Source: SZUA-430 sp044220975
GTDB taxonomy: Bacteria > Pseudomonadota > Alphaproteobacteria > Micropepsales > Micropepsaceae
DNA: 64,000 nt
Direction of reading: 5' to 3'
NCBI GenBank assembly: GCA_044220975.1
Contig: JBGAPZ010000018.1
Span: 1 to 64,000, forward strand
Shown: positions 26,651 to 35,725 of the stretch, in pieces
Numbering within the stretch: the stretch's first letter is position 1
Layout of the letters: every line of letters begins with the position of its first letter
Made by a program: the position numbers and the translations under genes
Notes under the pieces: generated by a model
Database searches by the model: none
Told to the model about the DNA's origin: nothing
The model's input: the letters and a program-made list of their open reading frames with translations, nothing else

Positions 26651-26755
26651 ATGGATTCTGGCGACATGATGTTCGTCTGGGCGGTTGTGGCTGCGATGAC
26701 GATTTTCGCGGCGACCCTGTTTTCGGTCGCTTGGTTCACGAACAGCCGCAAGTAG
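26651..26755 (+). CDS. Small single-span membrane protein (34 aa)
   Basis: This is a 34-codon frame, MDSGDMMFVWAVVAAMTIF and then AATLFSVAWFTNSRK. The ribosome binding site is excellent: GAAGGGAG, with 7 bases between GGGAG and the ATG. Residues 8-29 form one hydrophobic helix. The acidic N-terminus and basic NSRK end suggest the C-terminus faces the cytoplasm. It is the only plus-strand gene between dprA and plsY, and it fills the gap. The upstream anaerobox suggests expression at low oxygen. Small subunits of respiratory oxidases have this size and shape, but I see no specific match. Function unknown. Confidence 0.6.
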   Translation: MDSGDMMFVWAVVAAMTIFAATLFSVAWFTNSRK

Positions 26756-26759
26756 GCCT

Positions 26760-27344
26760 CTAGGCTTTCTTGGCGCCGATCCGCGGCTCTTGGCCTTTTC
26801 TGAGGCGGTCGATGTTCTCGCGGTGCGTAAAAAAGATGAGGACTGCAAGAACCGCGGTGCCGAGCGCATAGGTCCACGGGCCCAAGGCGGCCATATAGAT
26901 GGGCGTTGCTACGGCAGTGACGAGGGCCGCCAGCGATGAAATTCGGCTGACTATCGCAACGGCGAGCCATGTCGCGAAGCCAAGGAGCGCAACGGGCCAG
27001 TGGAGCGCGGCGATGATGCCGGCGCAGGTGGCGAGCCCCTTACCGCCCTTGAAGTTTAGCCAGACGGGAAAGATGTGGCCCGCGAAGGCGCCGAGGCCCG
27101 CTGCCATCGCCGGTATGTCGCCGTAGTTCTTCGCGATCAGCACTGCGACGACGCCTTTGCCGACATCGCCGATCAAAGTCAGGGCGGTCGCGAGCTTGTT
27201 TCCGGTGCGCAGCACGTTTGTCGTGCCCACGTTTCCGGAGCCGACCTGGCGGATGTCGCCGAGGCCGAATGCTTGCGTTACGACGTAAGCGAATGGGATC
27301 GAGCCCAAAAGATAGCCGCCCACGAGGGCGAGAAGTTCGAGCAT
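26760..27344 (-). CDS. plsY: Glycerol-3-phosphate acyltransferase PlsY
   Basis: This is a 194-residue integral membrane protein with about five helices. It transfers acyl groups from acyl-phosphate to glycerol-3-phosphate, the first step of phospholipid synthesis. Family motifs are seen: LLGSIPFAYVV, the GSGNVGTTNVLRTGNK loop, and the FKGGKGLATCAG phosphate-binding loop. It lies 3 bases after pyrC-like in the same direction. Confidence 0.95.
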   Translation of the reverse strand: MLELLALVGGYLLGSIPFAYVVTQAFGLGDIRQVGSGNVGTTNVLRTGNKLATALTLIGDVGKGVVAVLIAKNYGDIPAMAAGLGAFAGHIFPVWLNFKGGKGLATCAGIIAALHWPVALLGFATWLAVAIVSRISSLAALVTAVATPIYMAALGPWTYALGTAVLAVLIFFTHRENIDRLRKGQEPRIGAKKA

Positions 27345-27347
27345 GCG

Positions 27348-28631
27348 CTAGCCTGCAAAGGCGACTGTGCCGCCGACTAGTGTGCGCGACACGCGGCCTT
27401 GCATCAACCTGCCTTTGAAAGGCGAGTTCTTGGAGCGTGAGCGGAATTCCGTCGGATCGATTTTGCGCGGCGTGCCGGGATCGAACACAACGAGGTCGGC
27501 TGGGGCGCCCTTGGCAAGGCGGCCGGACTTGAGGCGCAGAAGCTTCGCGGGTTCGAGCGTGAGGCGACGCAGTATGTCGATCAGCGGGAGACCGCCTTCG
27601 TGGTGCAGCGACAGCGCTGCCGGCAACAGCGTTTCGAGTCCGACGGTACCGTAGGCCGCTTGCGCGAACGGCAGGCGCTTTGTTTCCGGTGCCTGCGGGT
27701 CGTGGCTGGAGACAATTGCGTCGATCGTGCCCGCACGCACGCCCTCAACCATGGCCTTGCGGTCTTCTTCCGAGCGTAGCGGCGGGGAGACCTTGGCGAA
27801 GGTTTTGTATTCGCCGACGTCTTGTTCGTTGAGCACGAGGTGGTGCGCGGAGACAGCGCACGTGACTGGCAGGCCGCGGGCCTTTGCCTTGGCGATGATT
27901 TCCAGCGCCGCTGCGGTCGAGACTTGGCCGAGGTGGTAACGCGCGCCGGTGAGTTCGACGAGGCGCATGTCGCGTTCGACGATGATCGCCTCTGCCGCCG
28001 GTGGGATACCGCCCACGCCCATGCGAGCCGCAATCGCACCTTCGTTCATGTGGCCGACGCCCGCGAGCGCCGGGTCTTCCGCATGCGCGATCACGAGAGC
28101 GTCGAAGTTTGCGGCGTACGTTAGACAGCGGCGCATGATTAGCGTCGATGCGATTGTGCGGTCGGCGTCGGTGAACGCGACGGCGCCCGCTTCTTGCAGG
28201 AGGCCGATCTCGGCCATCTGCATGCCTTTGAGGCCTTGGGTCAGCGCCGCGGTTGGGTAGACGTTGACCTTGGCGTTCGCTGCGGCACGGCGCTTGATGA
28301 AGTCAACCAGCGCTGCGTCGTCGATCACCGGATCGGTCACGGGCATCATCGCAAACGAGGTGACGCCGCCGGCTGCTGCAGATTCACTTGCGGAGGCGAG
28401 TGTCTCGCGATGTTCGGCGCCCGGCTCGCCAGTGAAGACGCGCAGGTCGATGAGGCCTGGTGCCAGGATTTGGCCGCCGCAGTCGATGACTTCGGCATCT
28501 GCAGGGAGCTTGAGTTGAGCTTTGCTAACGTCGGCGATCTTGTCGCCTTCGACGAGCAATGAACCACCCGGCGCGTCCAAGTTCGTCGCGGGGTCGATCA
28601 GGCGCGCGTTGACGAAGGCGGTGCGCTTCAT
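27348..28631 (-). CDS. Dihydroorotase-like protein lacking the metal-binding HxH (PyrX type)
   Basis: The protein has 427 residues, an amidohydrolase fold of the class I dihydroorotase family, and overlaps pyrB by 4 bases. In active enzymes a GLxDxHxHxREPG motif binds zinc. Here the stretch is APGLIDLRVFTGEPGAEHRE, so both histidines are gone. The later DHAPH motif reads SHDPQAPETK. It is therefore probably a non-catalytic partner that stabilises aspartate carbamoyltransferase, as known for PyrX/PyrC' in Pseudomonas. A true dihydroorotase would then lie elsewhere. Many databases would label this pyrC. Confidence 0.85.
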   Translation of the reverse strand: MKRTAFVNARLIDPATNLDAPGGSLLVEGDKIADVSKAQLKLPADAEVIDCGGQILAPGLIDLRVFTGEPGAEHRETLASASESAAAGGVTSFAMMPVTDPVIDDAALVDFIKRRAAANAKVNVYPTAALTQGLKGMQMAEIGLLQEAGAVAFTDADRTIASTLIMRRCLTYAANFDALVIAHAEDPALAGVGHMNEGAIAARMGVGGIPPAAEAIIVERDMRLVELTGARYHLGQVSTAAALEIIAKAKARGLPVTCAVSAHHLVLNEQDVGEYKTFAKVSPPLRSEEDRKAMVEGVRAGTIDAIVSSHDPQAPETKRLPFAQAAYGTVGLETLLPAALSLHHEGGLPLIDILRRLTLEPAKLLRLKSGRLAKGAPADLVVFDPGTPRKIDPTEFRSRSKNSPFKGRLMQGRVSRTLVGGTVAFAG

Positions 28632-29578
28632 GATTTGCGCTCCGCGTTCGGCAGCTGGCGCGCGAGTGCGTCGAGCACAGCCATGCGGGCGGCGACGCCC
28701 ATTTCGACTTGTTCGTGGATAAGGCTGCGGTCGATGTCGTCGGCGATGGCGCTATCGATTTCCACGCCGCGGTTCATGGGTCCGGGGTGCATCACCAACG
28801 CGCCGGGTTTGGCGAGCGCCAGCTTGTCGCGGTCGAGCCCGTAAAAATGGAAGTACTCACGCTGCGACGGCAGGAAGGAGCCCGTCATTCGCTCCATCTG
28901 CAGGCGCAGCATCATGACGATGTCGGCGCCCTTCAGCCCTTCGCGCATGTCGGTGGAGATCTCGGCGCCCCAGGTCGCGGCGCCAGCCGGCATGAGCGTG
29001 CGCGGGGCAACGAGGCGGACGCGCGCACCGAGCTTTGTCAGGAGGTGGACGTTCGAGCGAGCGACACGGCTGTGCATGACGTCGCCGCAAATCGCGACGG
29101 TCAGCCCCTCGATCTTGCCCAAGCGGCGGCGGATGGTGAGCGCGTCGAGCAGGGCTTGCGTCGGGTGCTCATGCGCGCCATCGCCGGCGTTTACGACCGA
29201 GCAGGAGACTTTGTCGGCGAGCAACGCGACGGCGCCCGAGTCTTGATGGCGGATGACGATGATGTCCGGGCGCATCGCGTTCAGTGTCGTCGCCGTGTCG
29301 ATCAGCGTTTCGCCCTTTTTCAGGGACGATTGATTGACCGACATGTTCATCGTGTCGGCGCCCAGACGCTTTCCCGCGAGTTCGAACGAGGACTGCGTCC
29401 GGGTCGACGGTTCGAAGAACAGGTTGATCAGCGTGCGGCCGCGGAGCGTGTCGCGTTTCTTCTGAATTTGCCGGTTGAGGTCGACGTATTCGGCGCCCAA
29501 GTCCAACAACGACTCTATCTCTTGGCGCGTCAAAGGCGCGATGGCGAGTAGGTGTTGGCGGGCGAACAAGCCGGTCAT
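28628..29578 (-). CDS. pyrB: Aspartate carbamoyltransferase catalytic subunit
   Basis: This is a protein of about 316 residues that makes N-carbamoylaspartate in pyrimidine synthesis. The carbamoyl-phosphate loop FFEPSTRTQSSFELAGKRLG, the DIIVIRHQDSGAV and NAGDGAHEHPTQALLD motifs, and the C-terminal HPGPMNRGVEID are all intact. The start is ATG 29578 (MTGLFARQHLL), not the longer upstream frame. It is translationally coupled to the dihydroorotase-like gene. No PyrI is seen. Confidence 0.95.
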   Translation of the reverse strand: MTGLFARQHLLAIAPLTRQEIESLLDLGAEYVDLNRQIQKKRDTLRGRTLINLFFEPSTRTQSSFELAGKRLGADTMNMSVNQSSLKKGETLIDTATTLNAMRPDIIVIRHQDSGAVALLADKVSCSVVNAGDGAHEHPTQALLDALTIRRRLGKIEGLTVAICGDVMHSRVARSNVHLLTKLGARVRLVAPRTLMPAGAATWGAEISTDMREGLKGADIVMMLRLQMERMTGSFLPSQREYFHFYGLDRDKLALAKPGALVMHPGPMNRGVEIDSAIADDIDRSLIHEQVEMGVAARMAVLDALARQLPNAERKS

Positions 29579-29624
29579 CGCGGAGGTGGGTATAGGCGGG
29601 CCAATTCGCGTGCGCAAGCCGCGA

Positions 29625-30539
29625 TCAAGCGAAAACCCACAACATCATCGGCATGGTTAGCATCGCCACAAGCGTTTGCGCCGTCGTTATGTTTGCCATG
29701 AGCGGCGCATCGCCGCCGAGTTGGCGCGCGAGTATATAGGACGAGGAGGCGCCCGGGACTGCGGCACAGATTAAGGCTGCCACTTTCGCGGCGCCGGTGA
29801 CGCCCAAGAACAGAGCTCCTGCGGCGACGAGCGCCGGCATGACGATGAGCTTCAGCAAGGTGGCTACAACGAGCGGCGCCGGACGCGAACGCGCATCACC
29901 GAGGTCGAGGCTGGCCCCGACGGCGAGCAGGCCGAGCGGCAGCGCTGCTTTGCCGATGAGATCGACGGTGGTGGCGGCGACTTTGGGGATCGGCAGGCCA
30001 ATGAGCTGCACCACGATGCCAGCAAGGCACGCGAGGATCAGCGGATTGCGCGCGAGTTGGGTCGCCAGCATTTTGAATTCGGCGCCGCCTTCGCCGGCGT
30101 GGCGCATCAGCACGATCACGCACAGTGCGTTCGCGAGCGGAACCATAATCGCGACGGCTATGGCTGCGAGCGCCAGGCCGTTGGCACCCAAAACCGCCGC
30201 GATGGCGCCGAGCGCGACGTAGCTGTTCCAGCGCACGGCGCCTTGGAACAAGCTGGTGAAAGCTGGGCCGTCGAGGTCGAGCAACGGGCGGAATGGATAG
30301 ACGAGAGCCGTCATCACGATCATCGCGCCCGCCAGCAGAAGCGCCATGCGGCCGACGGGTTCGTTCGTGAAGTCGGCGAATGCGATCGCTCCGAACAGGA
30401 AACATGGGAAGAGCACGAAGTAGGTCAGCTGCTCGACCGCGCGCCAACCGTCTTGCGCCAAGAATGCCAACCTCCGCAGAGCCGCGCCGACAGCGATGAT
30501 GGCGAAGACGGGGACGAGGGCCCAAATGACGCCGATCAT
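29625..30539 (-). CDS. AEC family transporter (auxin efflux carrier type)
   Basis: This is a 304-residue membrane protein from ATG 30539 (MIGVIWALVPVFAIIAVGAA) with about ten hydrophobic segments in two halves. The internal PLANALCVIVLMRHAGEG and GLPIPKVAATTVDLIGKAALPLG fit the AEC/malate-type permease family. The substrate is unknown. Its start codon overlaps the stop of the upstream MFS gene (30539-30536). A much longer open frame runs upstream in the same phase but overlaps the MFS gene, so I reject the extension. Confidence 0.85.
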   Translation of the reverse strand: MIGVIWALVPVFAIIAVGAALRRLAFLAQDGWRAVEQLTYFVLFPCFLFGAIAFADFTNEPVGRMALLLAGAMIVMTALVYPFRPLLDLDGPAFTSLFQGAVRWNSYVALGAIAAVLGANGLALAAIAVAIMVPLANALCVIVLMRHAGEGGAEFKMLATQLARNPLILACLAGIVVQLIGLPIPKVAATTVDLIGKAALPLGLLAVGASLDLGDARSRPAPLVVATLLKLIVMPALVAAGALFLGVTGAAKVAALICAAVPGASSSYILARQLGGDAPLMANITTAQTLVAMLTMPMMLWVFA

Positions 30540-31789
30540 GTGCGCTCCGCTGCGATTTCTTCGAGCGCCTTCTTCGCAGGCTCCGGCAGAAACCAGATCG
30601 GGATGAGGCAGAGCGGGGCGGCGAGTGTCATGATCGCGATTGCGCTGCCGTGGGAGCCCGTCAGGTGGAAGACCTCCGCCTCGACAAGCAAACCGATTGA
30701 TCCGCCGCCGAGCGAGGCGAAGAAGCGGATCGAGGCCGCGAAGGTTCGGTGCGAGGTCGGAAACAACTCCGCGCCGAGGCTTGCGATCAAAATATCCGTC
30801 GCCATGAACGTGAAGAGCGCGATCGTCCACAGGAGAACGAGCCACCAACCTTGGGCCCAACCAAAGAACAGCGCGTAGCCCACGGCGGACGCGATGGCGC
30901 AGATCGCGAGGACGATCTTGCGGCCGTAACGATCGCTCAGCGTGCCGGCGATGGTATTGCCGAGGATGGCGATGAGGCCCGCGCCCAGGGTCAACACGGT
31001 GACCTGCCACGGCAGCCAGCCGTGCGTCTTTTGCAGGAAGGCTGAGAACAGCGTGACCGTGCTTGCCATCGCAAACGCGTACGTGGCGGCGACACCGATG
31101 ACGAGTCCGAGGCGGCCCGGATAATTTCGTATTAGGCTCACGAGCGGGTTCGCCTTTCCCCCATGCGCGGCACGTTCTTGGAAGCGCTTCGTTTCGGTTA
31201 GCGAGCGCCTTGCCCACAGAAGCCAGAGCAAGGGAATTGCGCCGATGAAGTAGATTGCGCGCCAACCGAACGGCAGAAGCGAAACGAAGCCGAACATGAG
31301 TGCCGCACCGCCCGCGCCCAAGGCGCCGATCGCCCCCAATTGTCCGATGGCCCAGCCGCGCGTGCGCTCGGAGAACTCTTCCGCGATGACGACGACGCAA
31401 AGCATTTCTTCGGTGTAGATGCACACGCGGGCGAGCGTTTGAGCTGCCAGGAACTCCGGCAGCGTTTGCGCGAACGCCGTCCAAATTGTCGCGATTGAGG
31501 CGCCGGCCAGCGTCAGCATCAGCAACGCGCGGCGGCCGATCACGTCCGAGAGGTAGGCGAGAAAGAGTGCCGGAATCATTCCTAAGCGGAAGACCACGAT
31601 CACGCGTCCGATGTCTTCTTCCGGGATCGCGAACGAGGCCTGGATCTGGCGGGACGCTAAACCATAGATGTTGACGTCATAGGCAGCGATGAACATCGCG
31701 GCGCCGACAAGCAACAAGAGCCTTCGATGTTCGGATGGGATCGGCTCAGGCGGGCGGATGTAGATGCGGCGAAAGAGTTGACCCAGCAT
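30536..31789 (-). CDS. MFS transporter
   Basis: This is a 417-residue membrane protein with 12 predicted spans and the MFS loop signature YLSDVIGRRALLML between spans 2 and 3. A related LSDRYGRKIVL follows in the second half. It belongs to the sugar-porter/metabolite-H+ symporter-like group. The substrate is unknown. It is translationally coupled to the AEC transporter, so the two may serve related substrates. ruvX starts right upstream on the same strand. Confidence 0.85.
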   Translation of the reverse strand: MLGQLFRRIYIRPPEPIPSEHRRLLLLVGAAMFIAAYDVNIYGLASRQIQASFAIPEEDIGRVIVVFRLGMIPALFLAYLSDVIGRRALLMLTLAGASIATIWTAFAQTLPEFLAAQTLARVCIYTEEMLCVVVIAEEFSERTRGWAIGQLGAIGALGAGGAALMFGFVSLLPFGWRAIYFIGAIPLLWLLWARRSLTETKRFQERAAHGGKANPLVSLIRNYPGRLGLVIGVAATYAFAMASTVTLFSAFLQKTHGWLPWQVTVLTLGAGLIAILGNTIAGTLSDRYGRKIVLAICAIASAVGYALFFGWAQGWWLVLLWTIALFTFMATDILIASLGAELFPTSHRTFAASIRFFASLGGGSIGLLVEAEVFHLTGSHGSAIAIMTLAAPLCLIPIWFLPEPAKKALEEIAAERT

Positions 31790-32254
31790 CTAGCCGCGCC
31801 TCATGGCTTCGAGCACACCTTGCAGGATGAAGGCGGCGGCCATCTTGTCAACGACCTCTTTGCGCTTTGCGCGCGAGACGTCGGCTTCGATGAGCGTGCG
31901 GGTGACCGCGGTGGTCGACAGGCGCTCGTCCCAGAACAGCATTGGGAGCGGATGCTTCGGCTCGAAATTGCGGGCGAAGGCGCGGGCGGATTGCGCGCTT
32001 GGTCCCTCGGTCCCGTTCATGTTCAGGGGCAAGCCGATCACAAGACCCGCCACGTTGTGCTTTTTGATGAGGGCGATCAGCGCCTCGGCATCGGTCGTGA
32101 ATTTGACCCGCGCGAGCGTCTCCAAGGGCGTGGCGACCGTACGCAATACGTCGGTCAGCGCGATGCCGATCGTCTTTTCGCCGAGGTCGAGCCCGAATAG
32201 GCGCTCGCCGGGCTTCAAGAGAGCGGCCAATTCGGAGGGTGTTTTGACGATCAC
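31790..32254 (-). CDS. ruvX: Holliday-junction resolvase-like protein RuvX/YqgF
   Basis: The protein has about 154 residues and an RNase H-like fold: LFGLDLGEKTIGIALTDVLR (first Asp), VIGLPLNMNGTEG (second motif), DERLSTTAVTRTL and the VDKMAAAFILQGVLE end. It acts in 16S rRNA 5'-end processing. I chose the GTG at 32254 (VIVKTPSELAALL) because the longer frame runs into the divergent gatC promoter area. The start is uncertain. Confidence 0.9.
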   Translation of the reverse strand: MIVKTPSELAALLKPGERLFGLDLGEKTIGIALTDVLRTVATPLETLARVKFTTDAEALIALIKKHNVAGLVIGLPLNMNGTEGPSAQSARAFARNFEPKHPLPMLFWDERLSTTAVTRTLIEADVSRAKRKEVVDKMAAAFILQGVLEAMRRG

Positions 32255-32333
32255 GAGGGTGGCGGTTCGCGCCTTGCAACGGGTGGCCCCGGTTGGTAGC
32301 AAAGCCCCCGTTCCACCACAAGAAATCGATCCT

Positions 32334-32621
32334 ATGTCTGTCGATAAAGACACTGTTAGGCGCGTAGCACGGCTTGCGCGCATTGCTTTTCCCGAAGAGC
32401 GGCTTGAGCCGATGGCCAAGGAGCTCAACGCCATTTTGGCTTGGGTGGAGCAATTGAACGAGGTCGACACGTCGACCGTCGAGCCGATGACCAGCGTCGT
32501 GAAGATGTCGCTGACAATGCGGGACGACGTCGTGACCGACGGCGATCGTGCGGCTGCCGTGGTGCAGAACGCGCCGCTTGGCGATGACAGCTATTTCGCA
32601 GTTCCAAAGGTGGTCGAATGA
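32334..32621 (+). CDS. gatC: Aspartyl/glutamyl-tRNA amidotransferase subunit C
   Basis: The protein has 95 residues: MSVDKDTVRRVARLARIAF, AKELNAILAWVEQLNEVDT, a TMRDDVVTDGD block and a C-terminal NAPLGDDSYFAVPKVVE, all standard for GatC. GatC wraps GatA and GatB in the GatCAB complex, which converts misacylated Glu-tRNA(Gln) and Asp-tRNA(Asn). Start ATG 32334. The stop overlaps gatA by 4 bases. Confidence 0.96.
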   Translation: MSVDKDTVRRVARLARIAFPEERLEPMAKELNAILAWVEQLNEVDTSTVEPMTSVVKMSLTMRDDVVTDGDRAAAVVQNAPLGDDSYFAVPKVVE

Positions 32622-34096
32622 GCAATCTGACCTCGCTCACGATCGCCGAGGCGCGCGATGGGCTCAAGAACAAGACGTTCAGCGCCAAAGAGCTGACGGA
32701 AGCGCATATCAAGGCGGTGGAAAAGGCACGGGCGCTGAATGCGTTCGTGACCGAGACGCCGGACATCGCGCGCGCGAGTGCGGCGGAAGCCGACAAGCGG
32801 ATAGGGGCCGGTTCTGCGCGGGCGCTTGAGGGCATTCCGCTCGGTATCAAGGATTTGTTCTGCACGAAGGGCGTTCTGACGACCGCAGGGTCGCACATTC
32901 TCGATGGGTTCAAGCCGCCGTACGAGTCCACCGTCTCGCGCAATTTGTTCGATGCCGGCGCGGTGATGCTCGGCAAGCTCAACATGGACGAGTTCGCCAT
33001 GGGCTCGTCGAACGAGACGAGCTACTACAAACCCGTGATCAATCCGTGGCGGCGCAAGGGTTCGAACACGGCCCTGGTACCGGGCGGATCGTCGGGCGGG
33101 TCGTCGGCGTCGGTTGCGGCGCGACTCGTGATGGGCGCAACGGGCACCGACACTGGCGGATCTATTCGTCAGCCGGCGGCGGTCACCGGGATCGCTGGGA
33201 TTAAGCCGACCTATGGGCGTTGTTCGCGGTGGGGCATCGTCGCGTTCGCGTCGTCGCTCGACCAGGCGGGGCCGATGGCGCGCACGGTGCGCGACTGCGC
33301 GATCCTGCTGAAGACGATGGCGAGTTACGATCCGCTCGACTCGACGAGCGTCAACACGCCGGTGCCGGACTACGAAGCGGCGATGACCGGCAACATCAAC
33401 GGTCTGCGCGTCGGGATTCCGAAGGAGTACCGGCTCGACGGAATGCCGGCCGAGATCGAAGCGCTTTGGCAGAAGGGCATTCAGTGGCTGAAGGATGCGG
33501 GTGCCGAGACGGTGGACGTTAGCCTGCCGCACACGAAGTACGCACTGCCCGCTTACTACATCGTGGCGCCCGCCGAGGCTTCGTCGAACCTCGCGCGCTA
33601 TGACGGCGTGCGCTTCGGTTTGCGCGTGCCTGGCAAAGACATCACGTCGATGTATGAGAACACGCGCGCGGCCGGGTTCGGGCGCGAGGTGCAGCGGCGC
33701 ATTTTGATCGGCACCTATGTCCTCTCGGCCGGATATTACGACGCCTACTACATCAAGGCGCAAAAGCTGCGCACACTGATCGCGCGCGATTTCGACGAAG
33801 CCTACAAGAAGTGCGACGTGCTGCTGACGCCGACAGCGCCAGGCCCGGCGTTCGGGATCGGCGAGAAGTCGGATGATCCGATCGCCATGTACTTGAACGA
33901 CGTGTTCACGGTGACGGTGAACCTGGCTGGGTTGCCGGGTATTTCTGTACCGGCGGGGATGAGCAGTGACGGGCTGCCGCTCGGCCTTCAGTTAATCGGC
34001 AAGGCATTCGACGAGGCGACGTTGTTCCGCGTCGGCGAAGTGATCGAGAAGGCCGCGGGCAGTACACCGCGGCCGCAGGCGTGGTGGGAGGCTTAA
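32618..34096 (+). CDS. gatA: Aspartyl/glutamyl-tRNA amidotransferase subunit A
   Basis: This is a 492-residue amidase-signature enzyme that releases ammonia from glutamine. The Ser-cisSer-Lys triad is visible: Lys78 in GIPLGIKDLFCTKG, the Ser in PGGSSGGSSASVAA (residues 155-168), and nucleophile Ser182 in TDTGGSIRQPAAVTG. It is in the operon gatC-gatA-gatB with 4-base overlap upstream and 3 bases to gatB. Confidence 0.97.
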   Translation: MSNLTSLTIAEARDGLKNKTFSAKELTEAHIKAVEKARALNAFVTETPDIARASAAEADKRIGAGSARALEGIPLGIKDLFCTKGVLTTAGSHILDGFKPPYESTVSRNLFDAGAVMLGKLNMDEFAMGSSNETSYYKPVINPWRRKGSNTALVPGGSSGGSSASVAARLVMGATGTDTGGSIRQPAAVTGIAGIKPTYGRCSRWGIVAFASSLDQAGPMARTVRDCAILLKTMASYDPLDSTSVNTPVPDYEAAMTGNINGLRVGIPKEYRLDGMPAEIEALWQKGIQWLKDAGAETVDVSLPHTKYALPAYYIVAPAEASSNLARYDGVRFGLRVPGKDITSMYENTRAAGFGREVQRRILIGTYVLSAGYYDAYYIKAQKLRTLIARDFDEAYKKCDVLLTPTAPGPAFGIGEKSDDPIAMYLNDVFTVTVNLAGLPGISVPAGMSSDGLPLGLQLIGKAFDEATLFRVGEVIEKAAGSTPRPQAWWEA

Positions 34097-34099
34097 GCC

Positions 34100-35584
34100 G
34101 TGACAACAGCAGTCATCACGACGCGCACCGAAACGGGTCCGCTCATCGACGGCGCTACCGGCAAGTGGGAAGTCGTCATTGGCATGGAAGTGCATGCCCA
34201 GGTGCTTTCGAAGGCGAAGCTGTTCTCCGGCGCTTCTGCCGAGTTCGGCGCCGATCCGAACGCGCATGTCAGCTTCGTCGATGCGGCGATGCCGGGCATG
34301 CTGCCCGTCATCAACAAATACTGCGTCGAGCAGGCGGTGCGGACGGGTCTTGGCCTAAAGGCGCAGATCAACAAGCAGTCGGTGTTCGACCGGAAAAACT
34401 ATTTCTATCCCGACCTGCCGGCCGGCTATCAGATTTCGCAGTACAAGCAGCCGGTGGTGGGCGAGGGTGTCGTGATCGTCGACATGCCGGGCGGCAAGTC
34501 GATCACCGTCGGGATCGAGCGTCTGCATTTGGAGCAGGACGCGGGCAAGTCGCTGCACGATCAGCATCCGGATCAGTCGTTCGTCGATCTGAATCGCGCG
34601 GGCGTCGCGCTGATGGAGATCGTGTCGAAGCCCGATTTGCGGTCATCGGAGGAAGCGGCCGCCTATCTGAAAAAGCTGCGCGGTATCTTGCGGTATCTCG
34701 GGACCTGCGACGGCAACATGGACGAGGGTTCCATGCGCGCGGACGTGAACGTTTCCGTTCGCAAGCCCGGCGACAAGTTGGGCACACGCTGCGAGATCAA
34801 GAACGTGAACTCGATGCGGTTCGTGGCGGCGGCCGTCGAATTCGAGGCGCGGCGTCAGATCGATGTTATCGAGGGCGGCGGGACGATTAAGCAGGAAACG
34901 CGGCTCTTCGATTCCAAGAAGGGCGAGACGCGCTCCATGCGGTCGAAGGAAGAGGCGCACGACTATCGCTATTTCCCGGATCCGGATTTGCTGCCGCTCG
35001 AGTTCGACGATGCGTTCGTCGCGCGGATCAAGGCGACGCTTCCGGAACTGCCGGACGACAAAAAGGAGCGTTTCGTGCGCGACTTTGGGCTCAGCACGTA
35101 CGACGCAGGCGTCTTGATCGCAGAACGGGAGAGCGCCGATTTCTACGAACAGGTCGCCAAGGGGCGAGATGCGAAGCTCGCGGCGAACTGGGTGATCAAC
35201 GAGTTGTTCGGGCGCCTGAACAAGGAAGACAAGTCGATCGCCGAGAGCCCGGTTTCGGCGGCGGCGCTTGGATCGATTGTCTCTATGATCAGCGACAACA
35301 CGATTTCGGGGAAGATCGCGAAGGACGTGTTCGAGATTGCGTGGAGCGAAGGCGGCGATCCGGCCACTATCGTCGAAAAGCGCGGCTTGCGTCAGGTCAC
35401 CGACCTGGGTGCGATCGAATCTGCGGTCGACAAGGTGATCGCGGCCAATCCGCAGAAGGTCGAGCAGGCGAAGGCGAAGCCGTCGATGGCCGGGTGGTTC
35501 GTCGGTCAGGTGATGAAAGAAACCGGCGGCAAAGCGAACCCGCAGACAGTAAACGACCTTGTGCTGAAAAAGCTCGGGATCTAG
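34100..35584 (+). CDS. gatB: Aspartyl/glutamyl-tRNA amidotransferase subunit B
   Basis: This is a 494-residue protein that activates the acylated tRNA with ATP and uses the ammonia from GatA. Core motifs are WEVVIGMEVHAQVLSKAKLF, FDRKNYFYPDLPAGYQISQY, LHLEQDAGKS and ALMEIVSKPDLRS. The C-terminal tail domain that contacts tRNA ends GKANPQTVNDLVLKKLGI. Together with gatC and gatA it indicates that Gln-tRNA is made by the indirect route. Confidence 0.97.
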   Translation: MTTAVITTRTETGPLIDGATGKWEVVIGMEVHAQVLSKAKLFSGASAEFGADPNAHVSFVDAAMPGMLPVINKYCVEQAVRTGLGLKAQINKQSVFDRKNYFYPDLPAGYQISQYKQPVVGEGVVIVDMPGGKSITVGIERLHLEQDAGKSLHDQHPDQSFVDLNRAGVALMEIVSKPDLRSSEEAAAYLKKLRGILRYLGTCDGNMDEGSMRADVNVSVRKPGDKLGTRCEIKNVNSMRFVAAAVEFEARRQIDVIEGGGTIKQETRLFDSKKGETRSMRSKEEAHDYRYFPDPDLLPLEFDDAFVARIKATLPELPDDKKERFVRDFGLSTYDAGVLIAERESADFYEQVAKGRDAKLAANWVINELFGRLNKEDKSIAESPVSAAALGSIVSMISDNTISGKIAKDVFEIAWSEGGDPATIVEKRGLRQVTDLGAIESAVDKVIAANPQKVEQAKAKPSMAGWFVGQVMKETGGKANPQTVNDLVLKKLGI

Positions 35585-35725
35585 CGCAGAGATTCGTCTG
35601 CGAGGCGAGCGACAGCTGCCTCTGTTCCTGCCTCAGGCGAATACCCGCCACGCAATTACTTCATTGTGTGAATCGCGCAACGGCCGAGTGTCACCCTCGT
35701 GCGTTATGTTGTCGAACTTGGGAAG

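Noticed and set aside
29625..31484. 619-codon version of the AEC transporter gene
   Set aside because: The 5' two thirds overlap the MFS gene in another frame and encode Arg/His-rich nonsense. The ATG at 30539 gives a normal-length transporter.
32591..33763. 390-codon minus-strand open frame over gatA
   Set aside because: gatA carries all catalytic residues on the plus strand. The antisense frame has no domain.
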